Program-made: the position numbers and the translations under genes
The notes under the pieces: model-generated
Database searches by the model: none
What the model saw: only the letters and a program-made list of their open reading frames with translations
Told to the model about the DNA's origin: nothing
Shown: positions 36,492-45,293 of the stretch, piece after piece
Layout: each line of letters opens with the position of its first letter
Numbering within the stretch: the stretch's first letter is position 1
Assembly: GCA_017444985.1 (NCBI GenBank)
Contig: JAFSVK010000003.1
Location: 1-64,000, forward strand
Origin: Bacillota bacterium
Lineage (GTDB): Bacteria > Bacillota > Clostridia > Lachnospirales > CAG-274
Direction of reading: 5' to 3'
Length of the DNA: 64,000 bases

Positions 36492-37618
36492 ACTTCCTCC
36501 TCATAAAGCTTCGCAAAATCTTCTAAAAACTCTCTTATTTCTATATGTTGAGGGCAATTGTACTCACAGGCACCACAGCCTATGCACTCTTTTGCCTTGC
36601 CGTGAGCCATTGAAAACCTTTCGTAGTACATATTTGACTTTTTACCCGTAACGGCATGGAGATTTAAGAGGCCGAAGTAATCGGGTATATTTATATTTTT
36701 GGGACAGACTTCAAGACAGTATCTGCAACCCGTACAGGGTACTTTTATAGTGCTTTTAAGTATTTCGGTGATCCTATCCGTAAGTATTTTTTCCCCTTCC
36801 GTCAAAGGTTTAAAATCCACCATGTAGGAAGTGTTATCCTCAAGCTGGGCGAGGCTACTCATACCGCTTAGCACCGTTTGTACCCCCTCAAGGGAGGCTG
36901 CATACCTTACGGCAAGGGAGGCGGGGCTTGGTATAGATTGACCCTTGTCCTTGTAGTATTCTTTAAATATTTCCATAGCCTTTGGAGGCAGTTCTGCAAG
37001 AGTACCACCCTTTACGGGCTCCATAACTATCACACTTTTGCCGTGGCTCATAGCTACATTGTAACAGCGTTTTGACTGTGCCACAGCACCCTCCCAATCA
37101 AGGTAGTTTATCTGTAACTGCACCACATCTACCTCGGGATGTTCGCTTAATATATATTCAAGGGTGTCCGCATCATCATGGAAGGAAAAGCCTATGTTTT
37201 TAACAAGACCCTTTTCCTTCAAGCGGGATATAAATTCAAAACCACCGTATTTTTGGGTGTTTATGTACCTGTCCCTTCCCAAATTATGCAAAAGGTATAT
37301 ATCAAAGTAGTCTACTCCGCACCTTTTAAGCTGAGTATCAAAGTATTTTTGATAGTCCTCCGTAGCCTTTACTCTAAGGATAGGCATTTTGTCGGCTATT
37401 ACAAGCTTTTCTCTCGGAAAACGGCGTACCACCGCCTCTTTAAGGGCTTCCTCCGACCTTTCTCCATGGTAGGGATAGGCGGTGTCAAAGTAACAAAAAC
37501 CCCTGTCCATAAAGACATCCGCCATTTTTTTGTACTGCTCGATATCTATACTTTGCGGATCCTCCGGATCCAACCTCGGCAACCTCATAGTACCGAAGCC
37601 AAACTTAATATTCCCCAT
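36488..37618 (-). CDS. Aldo/keto reductase with 4Fe-4S ferredoxin domain
   Basis: 376 residues. The aldo/keto reductase barrel (about 1-290) has FGTMRLPRL at the start, the catalytic Tyr in FDTAYPYHGERSEE (about 44-57) and a lysine in KLVIADKMP (about 74-82). The C-terminal ferredoxin part has two cysteine motifs, CTGCRYCLEVCP (about 297-308) and CIGCGACEYNCP (about 343-354), enough for two 4Fe-4S clusters. Such proteins are common in anaerobes, and the substrate is unknown. It begins 13 bases after thiC on the same strand. Confidence 0.9.
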   Translation of the reverse strand: MGNIKFGFGTMRLPRLDPEDPQSIDIEQYKKMADVFMDRGFCYFDTAYPYHGERSEEALKEAVVRRFPREKLVIADKMPILRVKATEDYQKYFDTQLKRCGVDYFDIYLLHNLGRDRYINTQKYGGFEFISRLKEKGLVKNIGFSFHDDADTLEYILSEHPEVDVVQLQINYLDWEGAVAQSKRCYNVAMSHGKSVIVMEPVKGGTLAELPPKAMEIFKEYYKDKGQSIPSPASLAVRYAASLEGVQTVLSGMSSLAQLEDNTSYMVDFKPLTEGEKILTDRITEILKSTIKVPCTGCRYCLEVCPKNINIPDYFGLLNLHAVTGKKSNMYYERFSMAHGKAKECIGCGACEYNCPQHIEIREFLEDFAKLYEEEV

Positions 37619-37631
37619 AAAAATCCCTCTT

Positions 37632-38936
37632 TTAAAGTATATCTACATGTTCATTGTTAAGCGCCTTGTTCATGCTCCTTACGGCACAGAACTTTCCGCA
37701 CATAGAACAGGTGTCCTCATGCTCGGGTGCTCTGTCCGCTCTTATAGCCTTGGCTGTTTCGGGATCTAAAGCGCACTCCCATTGTTTTTCCCAATCAAGT
37801 GCCCTTCTTGCATCTGCCATGGCATTGTCCGCATCCATGGCATGAGGGATATGCTTTGCGATATCCGCCGCATGGGCTGCTATCTTGCTTGCCATGATAC
37901 CCATTTTAACATCCTCAAGATTTGGAAGAGCAAGATGCTCTGCGGGGGTAACATAGCAAAGGAAGGCCGCTCCCGCTGCAGCTGCCGCAGTACCGCCTAT
38001 AGCGGAGGTGATATGGTCATACCCGGGGGCTATGTCCGTTACTATAGGTCCCAAAACATAGAAGGGTGCACCCATACAAATGCTCTGCTGTATCTTCATA
38101 TTTGCCTCTATTTGGTCGAAGGGTACATGCCCGGGACCCTCTACCATTACCTGTACATCCTTTTCCCAAGCTCTCTTTGTAAGCTCACCCAAGCGAACAA
38201 GCTCTTCTATCTGACAAACATCGCTTGCATCCGCAAGACAACCGGGACGGCAAGCATCACCTAAGGATATTGTCACATCGTACTCACGGCAAATGTCAAG
38301 TATCTCGTCGTAATATTCATAGAAGGGGTTCTCGTTGCCCGTCATGCACATCCAAGCAAATACAAGGGAGCCGCCTCTTGAAACGATGTTCATTTTTCTC
38401 TTATGTTTTTTGATCTGATCAATGGTCTTTCTCGTTATACCGCAGTGAAGGGTCACAAAGTCCACACCGTCCTCCGCATGGAGCCTTACAACATCTATAA
38501 AGTCCTTTGCGGTAAGGGTGTCAAGGTCTCTTCTGTAGTGTATAACACTGTCATACACGGGCACCGTGCCTATCATGGCAGGGCACTCCGATGTAAGCTT
38601 TCTTCTGAATACCGTTGTATCTCCGTGGGAGGAAAGGTCCATAATAGCCTCTGCCCCCATATTTACAGCCTGCATTACCTTCTGCATCTCCACATCGTAA
38701 TCCTTAACATCTCGTGAGATACCCAAGTTTACATTTATTTTTGTTCTGAGCATAGAGCCTACACCGTTAGGGTCAAGGCACTTGTGGTTTTTGTTGGCAC
38801 AAATAGCCACCTTACCCTCTGCACACATCTGCCTTATAAATTCGGGATCTCTGTACTCCTTTTCAGCTACTATTTTCATCTGGGGAGTTATTATCCCCTT
38901 TCTTGCCGCTTCCATCTGTGTTTTATATTCTGCCAT
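37632..38936 (-). CDS. thiC: Phosphomethylpyrimidine synthase
   Basis: ThiC is a radical SAM enzyme that turns aminoimidazole ribotide into HMP phosphate for thiamine. The 434-residue protein starts at ATG 38936 ([17 protein letters not shown]), with AGGAGG just upstream. A longer frame to 38975 has no ribosome site. Family motifs include [15 protein letters not shown] and VEGPGHVPF (about 262-270). The C-terminal cluster motif is CSMCGKFC (CxxCxxxxC), near residue 412. The length matches the short clostridial form. No other thiamine gene is adjacent and no TPP riboswitch is seen upstream. Confidence 0.96.
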   Translation of the reverse strand: MAEYKTQMEAARKGIITPQMKIVAEKEYRDPEFIRQMCAEGKVAICANKNHKCLDPNGVGSMLRTKINVNLGISRDVKDYDVEMQKVMQAVNMGAEAIMDLSSHGDTTVFRRKLTSECPAMIGTVPVYDSVIHYRRDLDTLTAKDFIDVVRLHAEDGVDFVTLHCGITRKTIDQIKKHKRKMNIVSRGGSLVFAWMCMTGNENPFYEYYDEILDICREYDVTISLGDACRPGCLADASDVCQIEELVRLGELTKRAWEKDVQVMVEGPGHVPFDQIEANMKIQQSICMGAPFYVLGPIVTDIAPGYDHITSAIGGTAAAAAGAAFLCYVTPAEHLALPNLEDVKMGIMASKIAAHAADIAKHIPHAMDADNAMADARRALDWEKQWECALDPETAKAIRADRAPEHEDTCSMCGKFCAVRSMNKALNNEHVDIL

Positions 38937-39010
38937 ATTTCCTCCTGTATACTTAAAAGGGAGCTTCCCTTCCATATTTTAACACCTAAATATAGGCTTT
39001 ACCTTCTATG

Positions 39011-39039
39011 ATAATAGCATAAAAGCAAGGTAGTGTCAA
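39011..39039 (-). promoter_or_regulatory. thiC promoter
   Basis: On the minus strand TTGACA (39034-39039) and TATTAT (39011-39016) are 17 bp apart. The transcript would start near 39004, giving a leader of about 68 bases. That is too short for a TPP aptamer, and no thi-box is seen. Confidence 0.65.
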
Positions 39040-39225
39040 TTAAAGCAAAACCTTTCTCCCCTTACATTTTGGTTATAGGCAAATTGTACAAAAATATATT
39101 TGTTTTAAACCTAAGATGACCCGCGTTGTATTAAATCTCCTACTGTTATTTCCCTAAAACATCCATCTTTCGCAAGTCTAAAATATTGCACAAAAATTAC
39201 AGATATCTTTATAATACAAAAAAAA

Positions 39226-39273
39226 TTTTTCGCCGAAAAAGATTGACAAAAAAAAAAACGATGTTAATATAAT
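39226..39273 (+). promoter_or_regulatory. Promoter with upstream palindrome for the 39479 gene
   Basis: Palindrome TTTTTCGCCGAAAAA (39226-39240), then TTGACA (39243-39248), an A-run and TATAAT (39268-39273). It is a close match in sequence and layout to the Tad operon promoter at 13971-14025. Confidence 0.65.
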
Positions 39274-39278
39274 TACAG

Positions 39279-39437
39279 GGTGCTTCTGCGTGAAATACGC
39301 ATTCCTCGTGACTTGCTAAGGAGTCTGCAGCTCCTTTTCGCCCTCGGGCAGACCCATGTAGCTATAGGTCTTAAGTCAAGGAAGTACCCCGATTTGCAAA
39401 CCCGGGGGAGAGTCTTTCTCTCCTCCGTTTTAAAAAG
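39279..39437 (+). ncRNA. Candidate structured leader or stand-alone RNA
   Basis: About 160 bases from the predicted transcript start. Visible pairings: GTCTGC (about 39331) with GCAGAC (about 39349), GACTT (about 39311) with AAGTC (about 39374), TGCGT with ACGCA near the 5' end, and ACCCCG (about 39387) with CGGGG (about 39403). GGAGAG/CTCTCC (about 39407-39422) is a further hairpin, and AAGCCTTG/AAGGCTT (about 39435-39451) follows. The density of pairing and the GC content stand out from the AT-rich surroundings. The class is not identified with certainty. The raiA motif RNA family is one candidate to test first. Confidence 0.5.
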
Positions 39438-39478
39438 CCTTGGCAAGGCTTAATAAAATATAGGAGGTATAAAACAAA

Positions 39479-41443
39479 ATGAGAAGATCATTTTTAACAA
39501 AGGCTATTGTGGCTGTTGGAGTGATGGCGAGTGCGATGGTCTTGAGTAGTGTGGCTGTATTAGCGGGAACAGTTGTGTACGAATACGATTTAGTAAACGA
39601 TAAGCAGTACATTGACGGAACATTAGATACTGATAATTCCTATTTTAATCACGCAACAGGAGATAATATAAAATTCTCTCTTAACAGCCCATTACAAATT
39701 GCAACAAAAAAAATCACTTTAAGTAACGGTTCAGAAGTTGAAGCAACAAAAGGTTTGAAACTTGAAGGATCTACAGACCTATACTTTACAACTAATAAAG
39801 CAGAAAATGCAAAAGTAACAATTATTTACGGCGGAAAAAGTTCATCAAAATCAAGTGATTATGAATCTAAGTATGCTAAGTTAGATAGTACAAATACAAC
39901 CTCCACAGGTAGCGATGGCGGAGATGGAAATGGCAACTTAATCACTTATACTTCATCTGCAATTGCTAGTGGCGAACATCATATTAAGCAAGGATCTGGA
40001 CAAGTAATAATTGCTTATGTTAAGGTCGAAGATGAGGGTTCTGATGATGCTTCTGCATCACTCACAGCTGAAGATAACCAATCTGAAATAGTAATTGGAA
40101 ACACCTTGCAATTAACAGGCTCAACATCTAAATTTGAAGCAACAAGTGCAACCTATACTTCCGATGACAGTACTATTGCAAGTGTAGACAGTAACTCAGG
40201 TTTAGTAACCGGTGTTGGTGCCGGTACAACCACCATAACATATACTGCAACCGGTACAGGAACTATCAACGGTGAACCTGTAACAGAAGTAAGTGCAACT
40301 TACGATGTTACAGTACTTTCACCAAAGTATGCAAACTCTCTTACGATTTCACTTGGTTCCGATAGCATAACAGAAGCAAATGTATATGTCGGAAAAAATA
40401 TTACTCTTTCCGCAACTCCCGATCCAAGCGATGCAACCGGTACTATTACTTGGTCATCGGCATCAACCTCAATCGCAACAGTTGAAGAAGCTACAGGTAA
40501 GATAACGGGTAAAGCAGAGGGCGATGCAGTTATAACCGCATCTATTCCCGTGCAAGAAGGTAATGTTACAAAGTCAGTAACCATACATGTTTTAGCCGCC
40601 CCTTCGATAACCGCCTCAACAACAGGCGGTTCTGCCTCAGATCTTAAGGCTGCTACAACAACAACCCTGTACGATTTGTGGGGGGATGCAAATGCCGCAG
40701 GATTAGAAGCCGGAGATAATGTTTTTATAAAGAATAACCTTTATTACTCCGATCAACTCTTTATATACGGCAATCCCTCAAAGCTTGAAAGTGGCAAATA
40801 TTCTGAGGACTTTGACGGAACCATACATAACTATAGTTTAAAAGTAAAAAAGGGTACCGAACTGGCTGTAAAACTTTCTCCAGGCTCTACCGTTAAAACT
40901 ATAATGCGTGGGGCAAACACAACCGAAGGTAACAGATATGGATATATATCCAAGAAAGCCGGAAGCGATGCAGAGGGTGATGTTGTAGCAAAGGTTGAAT
41001 CTATGTTAAGCAATACCGGAAAAGAGTTATCTTACACAAATGACGAAACAAGCGACATTACGGTATACATAGCTGCATCCAGTGATTGCTTTATTTCCCA
41101 AATTAAAGTTGAAGTTCCTGCCTCAACTTTAATCTCGGATAAGTTAAAAGCTTCCACCATCACAAACAACATAGATGTTGGCGAAACAGGTATTGAAGTA
41201 ACTCCCATGTATGCTACAGACGGAACAAACGGTTATCTTGTATTGCAATTTACGGATAATGAGGCTCTTCAAAATGCAACCTCTCTTACCTATGCAGGAG
41301 ATACGTACACAAGCCTCTACTCATCAGTCGTATTTGATGCGGATACCAATGATAAACTTGAGGACGGATTGTTCCTCGGATTTATTGTTGAAAACGATCC
41401 AACAGCATACGAAACAATCGGTGGCAGTATTACTATCGAATAA
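39479..41443 (+). CDS. Secreted protein with bacterial Ig-like (BIG2) domains
   Basis: 654 residues with a signal peptide (about 1-30, ends VAVLAGT). An N-terminal beta-rich domain (about 32-190) is followed by two BIG2-type Ig-like domains. These are at about 193-280 (DDSTIASVDSNSGLVTGVGA) and about 282-380 (ASTSIATVEEATGKITGKA). A C-terminal beta-rich region lacks SLH or sortase motifs. It is probably secreted or loosely attached, and its ligand is unknown. AGGAGG lies upstream, behind a long structured leader. A 48-residue peptide gene follows within 13 bases. Confidence 0.75.
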   Translation: MRRSFLTKAIVAVGVMASAMVLSSVAVLAGTVVYEYDLVNDKQYIDGTLDTDNSYFNHATGDNIKFSLNSPLQIATKKITLSNGSEVEATKGLKLEGSTDLYFTTNKAENAKVTIIYGGKSSSKSSDYESKYAKLDSTNTTSTGSDGGDGNGNLITYTSSAIASGEHHIKQGSGQVIIAYVKVEDEGSDDASASLTAEDNQSEIVIGNTLQLTGSTSKFEATSATYTSDDSTIASVDSNSGLVTGVGAGTTTITYTATGTGTINGEPVTEVSATYDVTVLSPKYANSLTISLGSDSITEANVYVGKNITLSATPDPSDATGTITWSSASTSIATVEEATGKITGKAEGDAVITASIPVQEGNVTKSVTIHVLAAPSITASTTGGSASDLKAATTTTLYDLWGDANAAGLEAGDNVFIKNNLYYSDQLFIYGNPSKLESGKYSEDFDGTIHNYSLKVKKGTELAVKLSPGSTVKTIMRGANTTEGNRYGYISKKAGSDAEGDVVAKVESMLSNTGKELSYTNDETSDITVYIAASSDCFISQIKVEVPASTLISDKLKASTITNNIDVGETGIEVTPMYATDGTNGYLVLQFTDNEALQNATSLTYAGDTYTSLYSSVVFDADTNDKLEDGLFLGFIVENDPTAYETIGGSITIE

Positions 41444-41456
41444 TGGAGGGAATTAA

Positions 41457-41603
41457 ATGAAATCATATACAAAACCAATTATGACAATTACAACTCTCTC
41501 CAACGAGAGTATCATTACAATAAGTGGCGGAGCAGGAACACAGGAGTTTTCAGCTCTTAAGAAAAAAGATGCAACAGCTCTTGCTCTTGGCTTAAACAGC
41601 TAA
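41457..41603 (+). CDS. 48-residue peptide, KPxM-type small protein
   Basis: ATG 41457 with GGAGGG upstream and TAA 41601-41603. The sequence begins MKSYTKPIMTITTLSNESII and continues through a Ser-Gly-Gly-Ala-Gly stretch to a C-terminal KKKDATALALGLNS. It has no signal peptide or membrane helix. The KPxMxxxTLS-like start resembles small proteins of unknown role, and sometimes peptide precursors, in Firmicutes; I cannot assign a function. It is co-transcribed with the Ig-like protein gene and followed by a terminator. No modifying enzyme is next to it. Confidence 0.6.
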   Translation: MKSYTKPIMTITTLSNESIITISGGAGTQEFSALKKKDATALALGLNS

Positions 41604-41627
41604 AATAATAAAAATAAATCTGCAGAT

Positions 41628-41663
41628 AACAAACCCCCGAGCAATAGTACTTGGGGGTTTGTT
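41628..41663 (+). terminator. Intrinsic terminator after the peptide gene
   Basis: AACAAACCCCC (41628-41638) pairs with GGGGGTTTGTT (41653-41663), an 11-bp perfect stem. The T-rich side is part of the stem end. Confidence 0.85.
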
Positions 41664-41764
41664 ATATTCGGATTTTATGGTGTTTTTTTTAGATCAAAAT
41701 AAAAATATATTGCATTTGTCGTAGTAAAAACGTATGATAAAATTAAGAGGGAACGGCGATAGGT

Positions 41765-41932
41765 ATGTTTACAGAAAACCAACAGTTTTCGAAAGCTGAG
41801 GAAATCATAGAAGGACTTCGTCCTATAGATGATACACTTTTCAGAATTATGTTTTTAAAATCGCCCTTAAAACAAATTCCAATTTCCCCTCCCGTAAACA
41901 AAAAAACACTGTTATTTTTCACTCCACTGTGA
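41765..41932 (+). pseudogene. Truncated Rpn/PD-(D/E)XK nuclease-family remnant
   Basis: An open frame of 55 codons (ATG 41765, TGA 41930-41932) reads IEGLRPIDDTLFRIMF, the typical start of Rpn-type PD-(D/E)XK transposase-associated nucleases (RPIDDTxxRxxF). The catalytic core is missing, and the frame runs into unrelated sequence after about 33 residues. I read it as a decayed 5' end of such a gene. The surrounding 41664-41960 otherwise shows no gene. Confidence 0.55.
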
Positions 41933-41969
41933 TAAAATAGGAAGGAAAAAATATCAAGGAGTGTCTGAA

Positions 41970-42812
41970 TTGAGAGAAATAAATGTTGAAACCGTAAAAA
42001 ACGAGATCGCAAGAATGTGCATAGAAGCCAATTACGATCTGAACCCCGATGTGTACAATGCCATAGAGGGTGCTTGTGCTTCGGAGCCTTCTCCCATAGG
42101 CAGGAATATACTTTCCCAGCTTGTTAAAAATGCGGATATTGCCAAAGCGAGCCGTAAGCCCATTTGTCAGGATACGGGTATGGCGGTGATATTTATGGAA
42201 GTGGGTCAAGATGTCCACTTTGTTGGGGGAGATATTACGGAGGCTGTAAATGAGGGTGTGAGAAAGGGATATACCGAAGGATATTTGAGAAAGTCCGTGG
42301 TATCCGACCCTATAGAAAGAGTAAACACCAAGGACAATACCCCTGCTGTAATACACTACAATATCGTACCCGGAGACAAGGTAAAAATAGATGTGGCGCC
42401 TAAGGGCTTTGGCAGCGAAAACATGAGCAAGGTCTATATGTTAAAACCCTCCGACGGTCTTGAAGGCGTGAAGGATGCAGTTATAGACTGCATCAAAAAG
42501 GCGGGCCCCAACCCCTGTCCTCCCATGGTGGTGGGCGTGGGTATAGGCGGAAATTTCGAGAAAGTAACGGAGCTTGCCAAAAGAGCCTTGTTAAGACCTA
42601 TAGGCTCTCATTCTCCCATAGAGTATGTGAAGCAAACAGAGGAAGAGCTTCTTGAAAGAGCCAACGCCTTAGGCATAGGCCCTCAAGGTCTCGGTGGCAG
42701 GACCACTGTTTTGGGTATAAATATAGAGACCTATCCCACCCATATAGCAGGCCTTCCCTTGGCTGTCAACATAAGCTGCCATGTGACAAGGCACGCTTCT
42801 GCGATACTATGA
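41970..42812 (+). CDS. ttdA: Fumarate hydratase class I, alpha subunit (catalytic)
   Basis: About 280 residues. I prefer TTG 41970, with AGGAG at 41957-41961 eight bases away. The in-frame GTG at 41961 would overlap that ribosome site. Cysteines for the 4Fe-4S cluster are seen in KPICQDTGMAV (about 67-77), KAGPNPCPP (about 184-192) and near the C-terminus (NISCHV). It interconverts fumarate and malate (or acts on tartrate in paralogues). The beta subunit is encoded at 45294, separated by a DUF2079 gene that overlaps this stop codon. Confidence 0.92.
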   Translation: MREINVETVKNEIARMCIEANYDLNPDVYNAIEGACASEPSPIGRNILSQLVKNADIAKASRKPICQDTGMAVIFMEVGQDVHFVGGDITEAVNEGVRKGYTEGYLRKSVVSDPIERVNTKDNTPAVIHYNIVPGDKVKIDVAPKGFGSENMSKVYMLKPSDGLEGVKDAVIDCIKKAGPNPCPPMVVGVGIGGNFEKVTELAKRALLRPIGSHSPIEYVKQTEEELLERANALGIGPQGLGGRTTVLGINIETYPTHIAGLPLAVNISCHVTRHASAIL

Positions 42813-45292
42813 TGAAAATAAAAAATATAAAGGAATTTTTAAGAGAAAAGCCCAAGCTTTCCTCCTTTTTAACTATCCTCCTCTTTACGTTCTTGCTTTT
42901 GATGCTCTTTACCTTTACACTTATGCCAAAGAACTACCCCTCCAGGGTGTTTTCTTCGGATATGGTAAATCTTGACAAGGGCATATACCATGTGGAGGAT
43001 AAAAACGACTACGGTATATTTACCTACGGTCCTTATATAAACCTTGAAAAAGGGAAGTATGAGGTAGTAATACACTACTCCTCCGACAGAGACAGACCTC
43101 TGCAGTTTACGGCAGACTACGGTGCAAGAATGATAGGAGATGTGTTGTTGCCAAAGGGTGAAAACACAAAAGCAAGCTTTGAGCTTGAAATAAAAAGTGC
43201 TGTTACCGACTCATCTTTTGAAATGCGTACCGTATACAACGGAAACGGCAGTTTATCCCTCTACGGAGCCTCCGTAAGGAACAAGAACATAAACTTCTTT
43301 TTCCTCTTCTACATTTTAAGCTTTGTGAGTGTGGCGGTATTTTCACTGTTTTTGTTTAAAGGACAGGCAAAGTTAAGGTATCTTTACCTGCTTTACACGG
43401 GGATATTGTATCTTTTGCTTTTCCCAAGCCTCGGAAGAACGGTTTACGGCACAGTCACCGTAGCTCTCCTTTTTGCGGTGGTGGCTTTTTCAATAAAACA
43501 AAAGCCTAAAGAGGCTACCGATACCATATTTTCAAAAGGCTTTTACAAGGAAGTACTTTGGGGTGTCTTTGCCTCTTATGTTACCGCCTGTACATGCACC
43601 CTTTTTACCGTAAAGGGCAGCATAAACACCATGGACTTTGTTACGGGTGTAGACCTTAACGGCGTTATACTCACCACCCTGCTCTTTTTCAACTTTATAA
43701 TAATGTTGAGGGTGTTGGTGTTTAAAAAGCACTTTATATATATATGTGCCCAAGTCTCCGCCCTTGTATTTGCCCTTGTGCTTATATCAAGGCTCGAGCA
43801 AAATATATACCTTACAACAGGTATTTGCCTTATAACGTTTTTTATATCCTACAGCCTTTGTAAGCAAAATAAAACGGGTGTGGCAAACCTTAATATAAAC
43901 CCCTATGTTTCAAAGGGCATAGTAATATTCTTTTACCTTCTTTTTGTATACCTTTTTACGGTAGCTACCGTAAGCAGGTACAGAAGCTTTGACTCTGCCA
44001 ACTTTGATTTCGGTATATTTGCCCAAATGTATGAAAATATGGCTAAAACAGGTCTTCCCGTAACTACGGTGGAGAGAAATCGCCTTTTGAGCCACTTTTG
44101 TATACATTTTTCGCCTATATACTATGTTTTTCTGCCTGTATACGCCCTCTTTAGAAATCCCGAGGTGCTTTTGTTTTTACAGGCGGCTATCGTAGGTGCG
44201 GGGGTATTTCCCTTTTACGGCATTTGCTCCCTGTTTGAGGGGAAAGGAAATAAAAACTACACCCTCATAACCCTTGCAAGCCTTACCTATCTTGCTTTTC
44301 CCGCCATAGGGGCACCGCTTTTTTATGATTTTCATGAAAATGCCTTTTTGCCCTTTTGCATACTTTGGCTGTTATGGGCTGTGAACAAAAACAAGAAAAT
44401 ACTTTCTTATGTATTTTTGTTCCTTACCCTTTTTATAAAGGAAGATGCCGCCGTATACACCTGTGCTATCGCCCTTTATATCATATTTGCAAAGAAAAGA
44501 TACAAACAAGGGTCCTTGTTTTTAATACTTTCACTAATGTATTTTTCGATAGTGATATATGTTATGAGCTACTTCGAAAGATCCCTTATGAACTCCCACT
44601 ACGCCATGTACTACCTAAGCGGAGAAAAGGGAGTGATGACTATGTTTAAAAACATATTCATGAACCCCGGTTTTGTGTTTAAGGTATGCTTCACGCAAGA
44701 AAATATGACATTCATACTCTACACCTTAGGCCCTCTTGCCTTCCTGCCCCTGAGTATGAGAAAACCTCAAAGCCTTTGGCTCTTGCTGCCTATGGTGGTC
44801 ATGAATCTTGCTACGGACTATGTGTATCAGCATGATGTGGGCTATCAATATGTGTGGGGCTCGGCACCCCTTTTACTCTATCTCTTTGTACAAAATATAA
44901 GAGAGAAAAAAACACATCTGCGTTACGCTCTTTCCATCACCTGTCTTGTGGCAAGCCTGTGTGCCTTCTACACCTACAAAGGCGATGTGAACTATTTTAT
45001 AAACAAGTATAACAGCGAGCTCTCACTTATAAACGAGGACGATAAGCTCCTGAAAAGAATACCCGAAAATGCAGAGGTAACGGCTTCCACCTTCCTTGTA
45101 CCCCACCTGTACAAGTGCTCAAAACTCTATGAGTTCGAGTCCTACAACGGCCCCAAAACGGAGTACTATGTACTTTCAAGCGAGTTGGCAAGCCCCGACA
45201 CCTCCGATATAAGAAAAGAACTTTTGTCGTCGGGATATAAAATATCCGCCTATACCCAAAGAATATATGTTTTTAAAAAAGAGGACAAATAA
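42809..45292 (+). CDS. DUF2079 polytopic membrane protein
   Basis: 827 residues. One N-terminal helix (about 19-36) and a beta-rich extracytoplasmic domain of about 120 residues are followed by some 12-14 membrane helices and a short soluble end. The segment with NFDFGIFAQMYENMAKTGLP, HFCIHFSPIYYVFLPVYALF and YDFHENAFLPFCILWLLWA (about 403-520) is diagnostic of DUF2079, a family related in plan to GT-C glycosyltransferases. The start ATGATG overlaps the fumarase alpha stop, with no clear ribosome site, so translation is probably coupled. A glycosyltransferase role is plausible but unproven. Confidence 0.8.
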   Translation: MMKIKNIKEFLREKPKLSSFLTILLFTFLLLMLFTFTLMPKNYPSRVFSSDMVNLDKGIYHVEDKNDYGIFTYGPYINLEKGKYEVVIHYSSDRDRPLQFTADYGARMIGDVLLPKGENTKASFELEIKSAVTDSSFEMRTVYNGNGSLSLYGASVRNKNINFFFLFYILSFVSVAVFSLFLFKGQAKLRYLYLLYTGILYLLLFPSLGRTVYGTVTVALLFAVVAFSIKQKPKEATDTIFSKGFYKEVLWGVFASYVTACTCTLFTVKGSINTMDFVTGVDLNGVILTTLLFFNFIIMLRVLVFKKHFIYICAQVSALVFALVLISRLEQNIYLTTGICLITFFISYSLCKQNKTGVANLNINPYVSKGIVIFFYLLFVYLFTVATVSRYRSFDSANFDFGIFAQMYENMAKTGLPVTTVERNRLLSHFCIHFSPIYYVFLPVYALFRNPEVLLFLQAAIVGAGVFPFYGICSLFEGKGNKNYTLITLASLTYLAFPAIGAPLFYDFHENAFLPFCILWLLWAVNKNKKILSYVFLFLTLFIKEDAAVYTCAIALYIIFAKKRYKQGSLFLILSLMYFSIVIYVMSYFERSLMNSHYAMYYLSGEKGVMTMFKNIFMNPGFVFKVCFTQENMTFILYTLGPLAFLPLSMRKPQSLWLLLPMVVMNLATDYVYQHDVGYQYVWGSAPLLLYLFVQNIREKKTHLRYALSITCLVASLCAFYTYKGDVNYFINKYNSELSLINEDDKLLKRIPENAEVTASTFLVPHLYKCSKLYEFESYNGPKTEYYVLSSELASPDTSDIRKELLSSGYKISAYTQRIYVFKKEDK

Positions 45293-45293
45293 T

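Noticed and set aside
35568-38982. Several plus-strand open frames opposite thiC and the oxidoreductase genes
   Set aside because: All lie antisense to strongly supported genes and lack ribosome sites or family motifs.
37600-39100. Adenosylcobalamin or other riboswitch for the thiC operon
   Set aside because: No B12-box or other known aptamer core was found on that strand.
38937-39240. TPP riboswitch upstream of thiC
   Set aside because: No thi-box sequence on the minus strand, and the predicted leader is too short.
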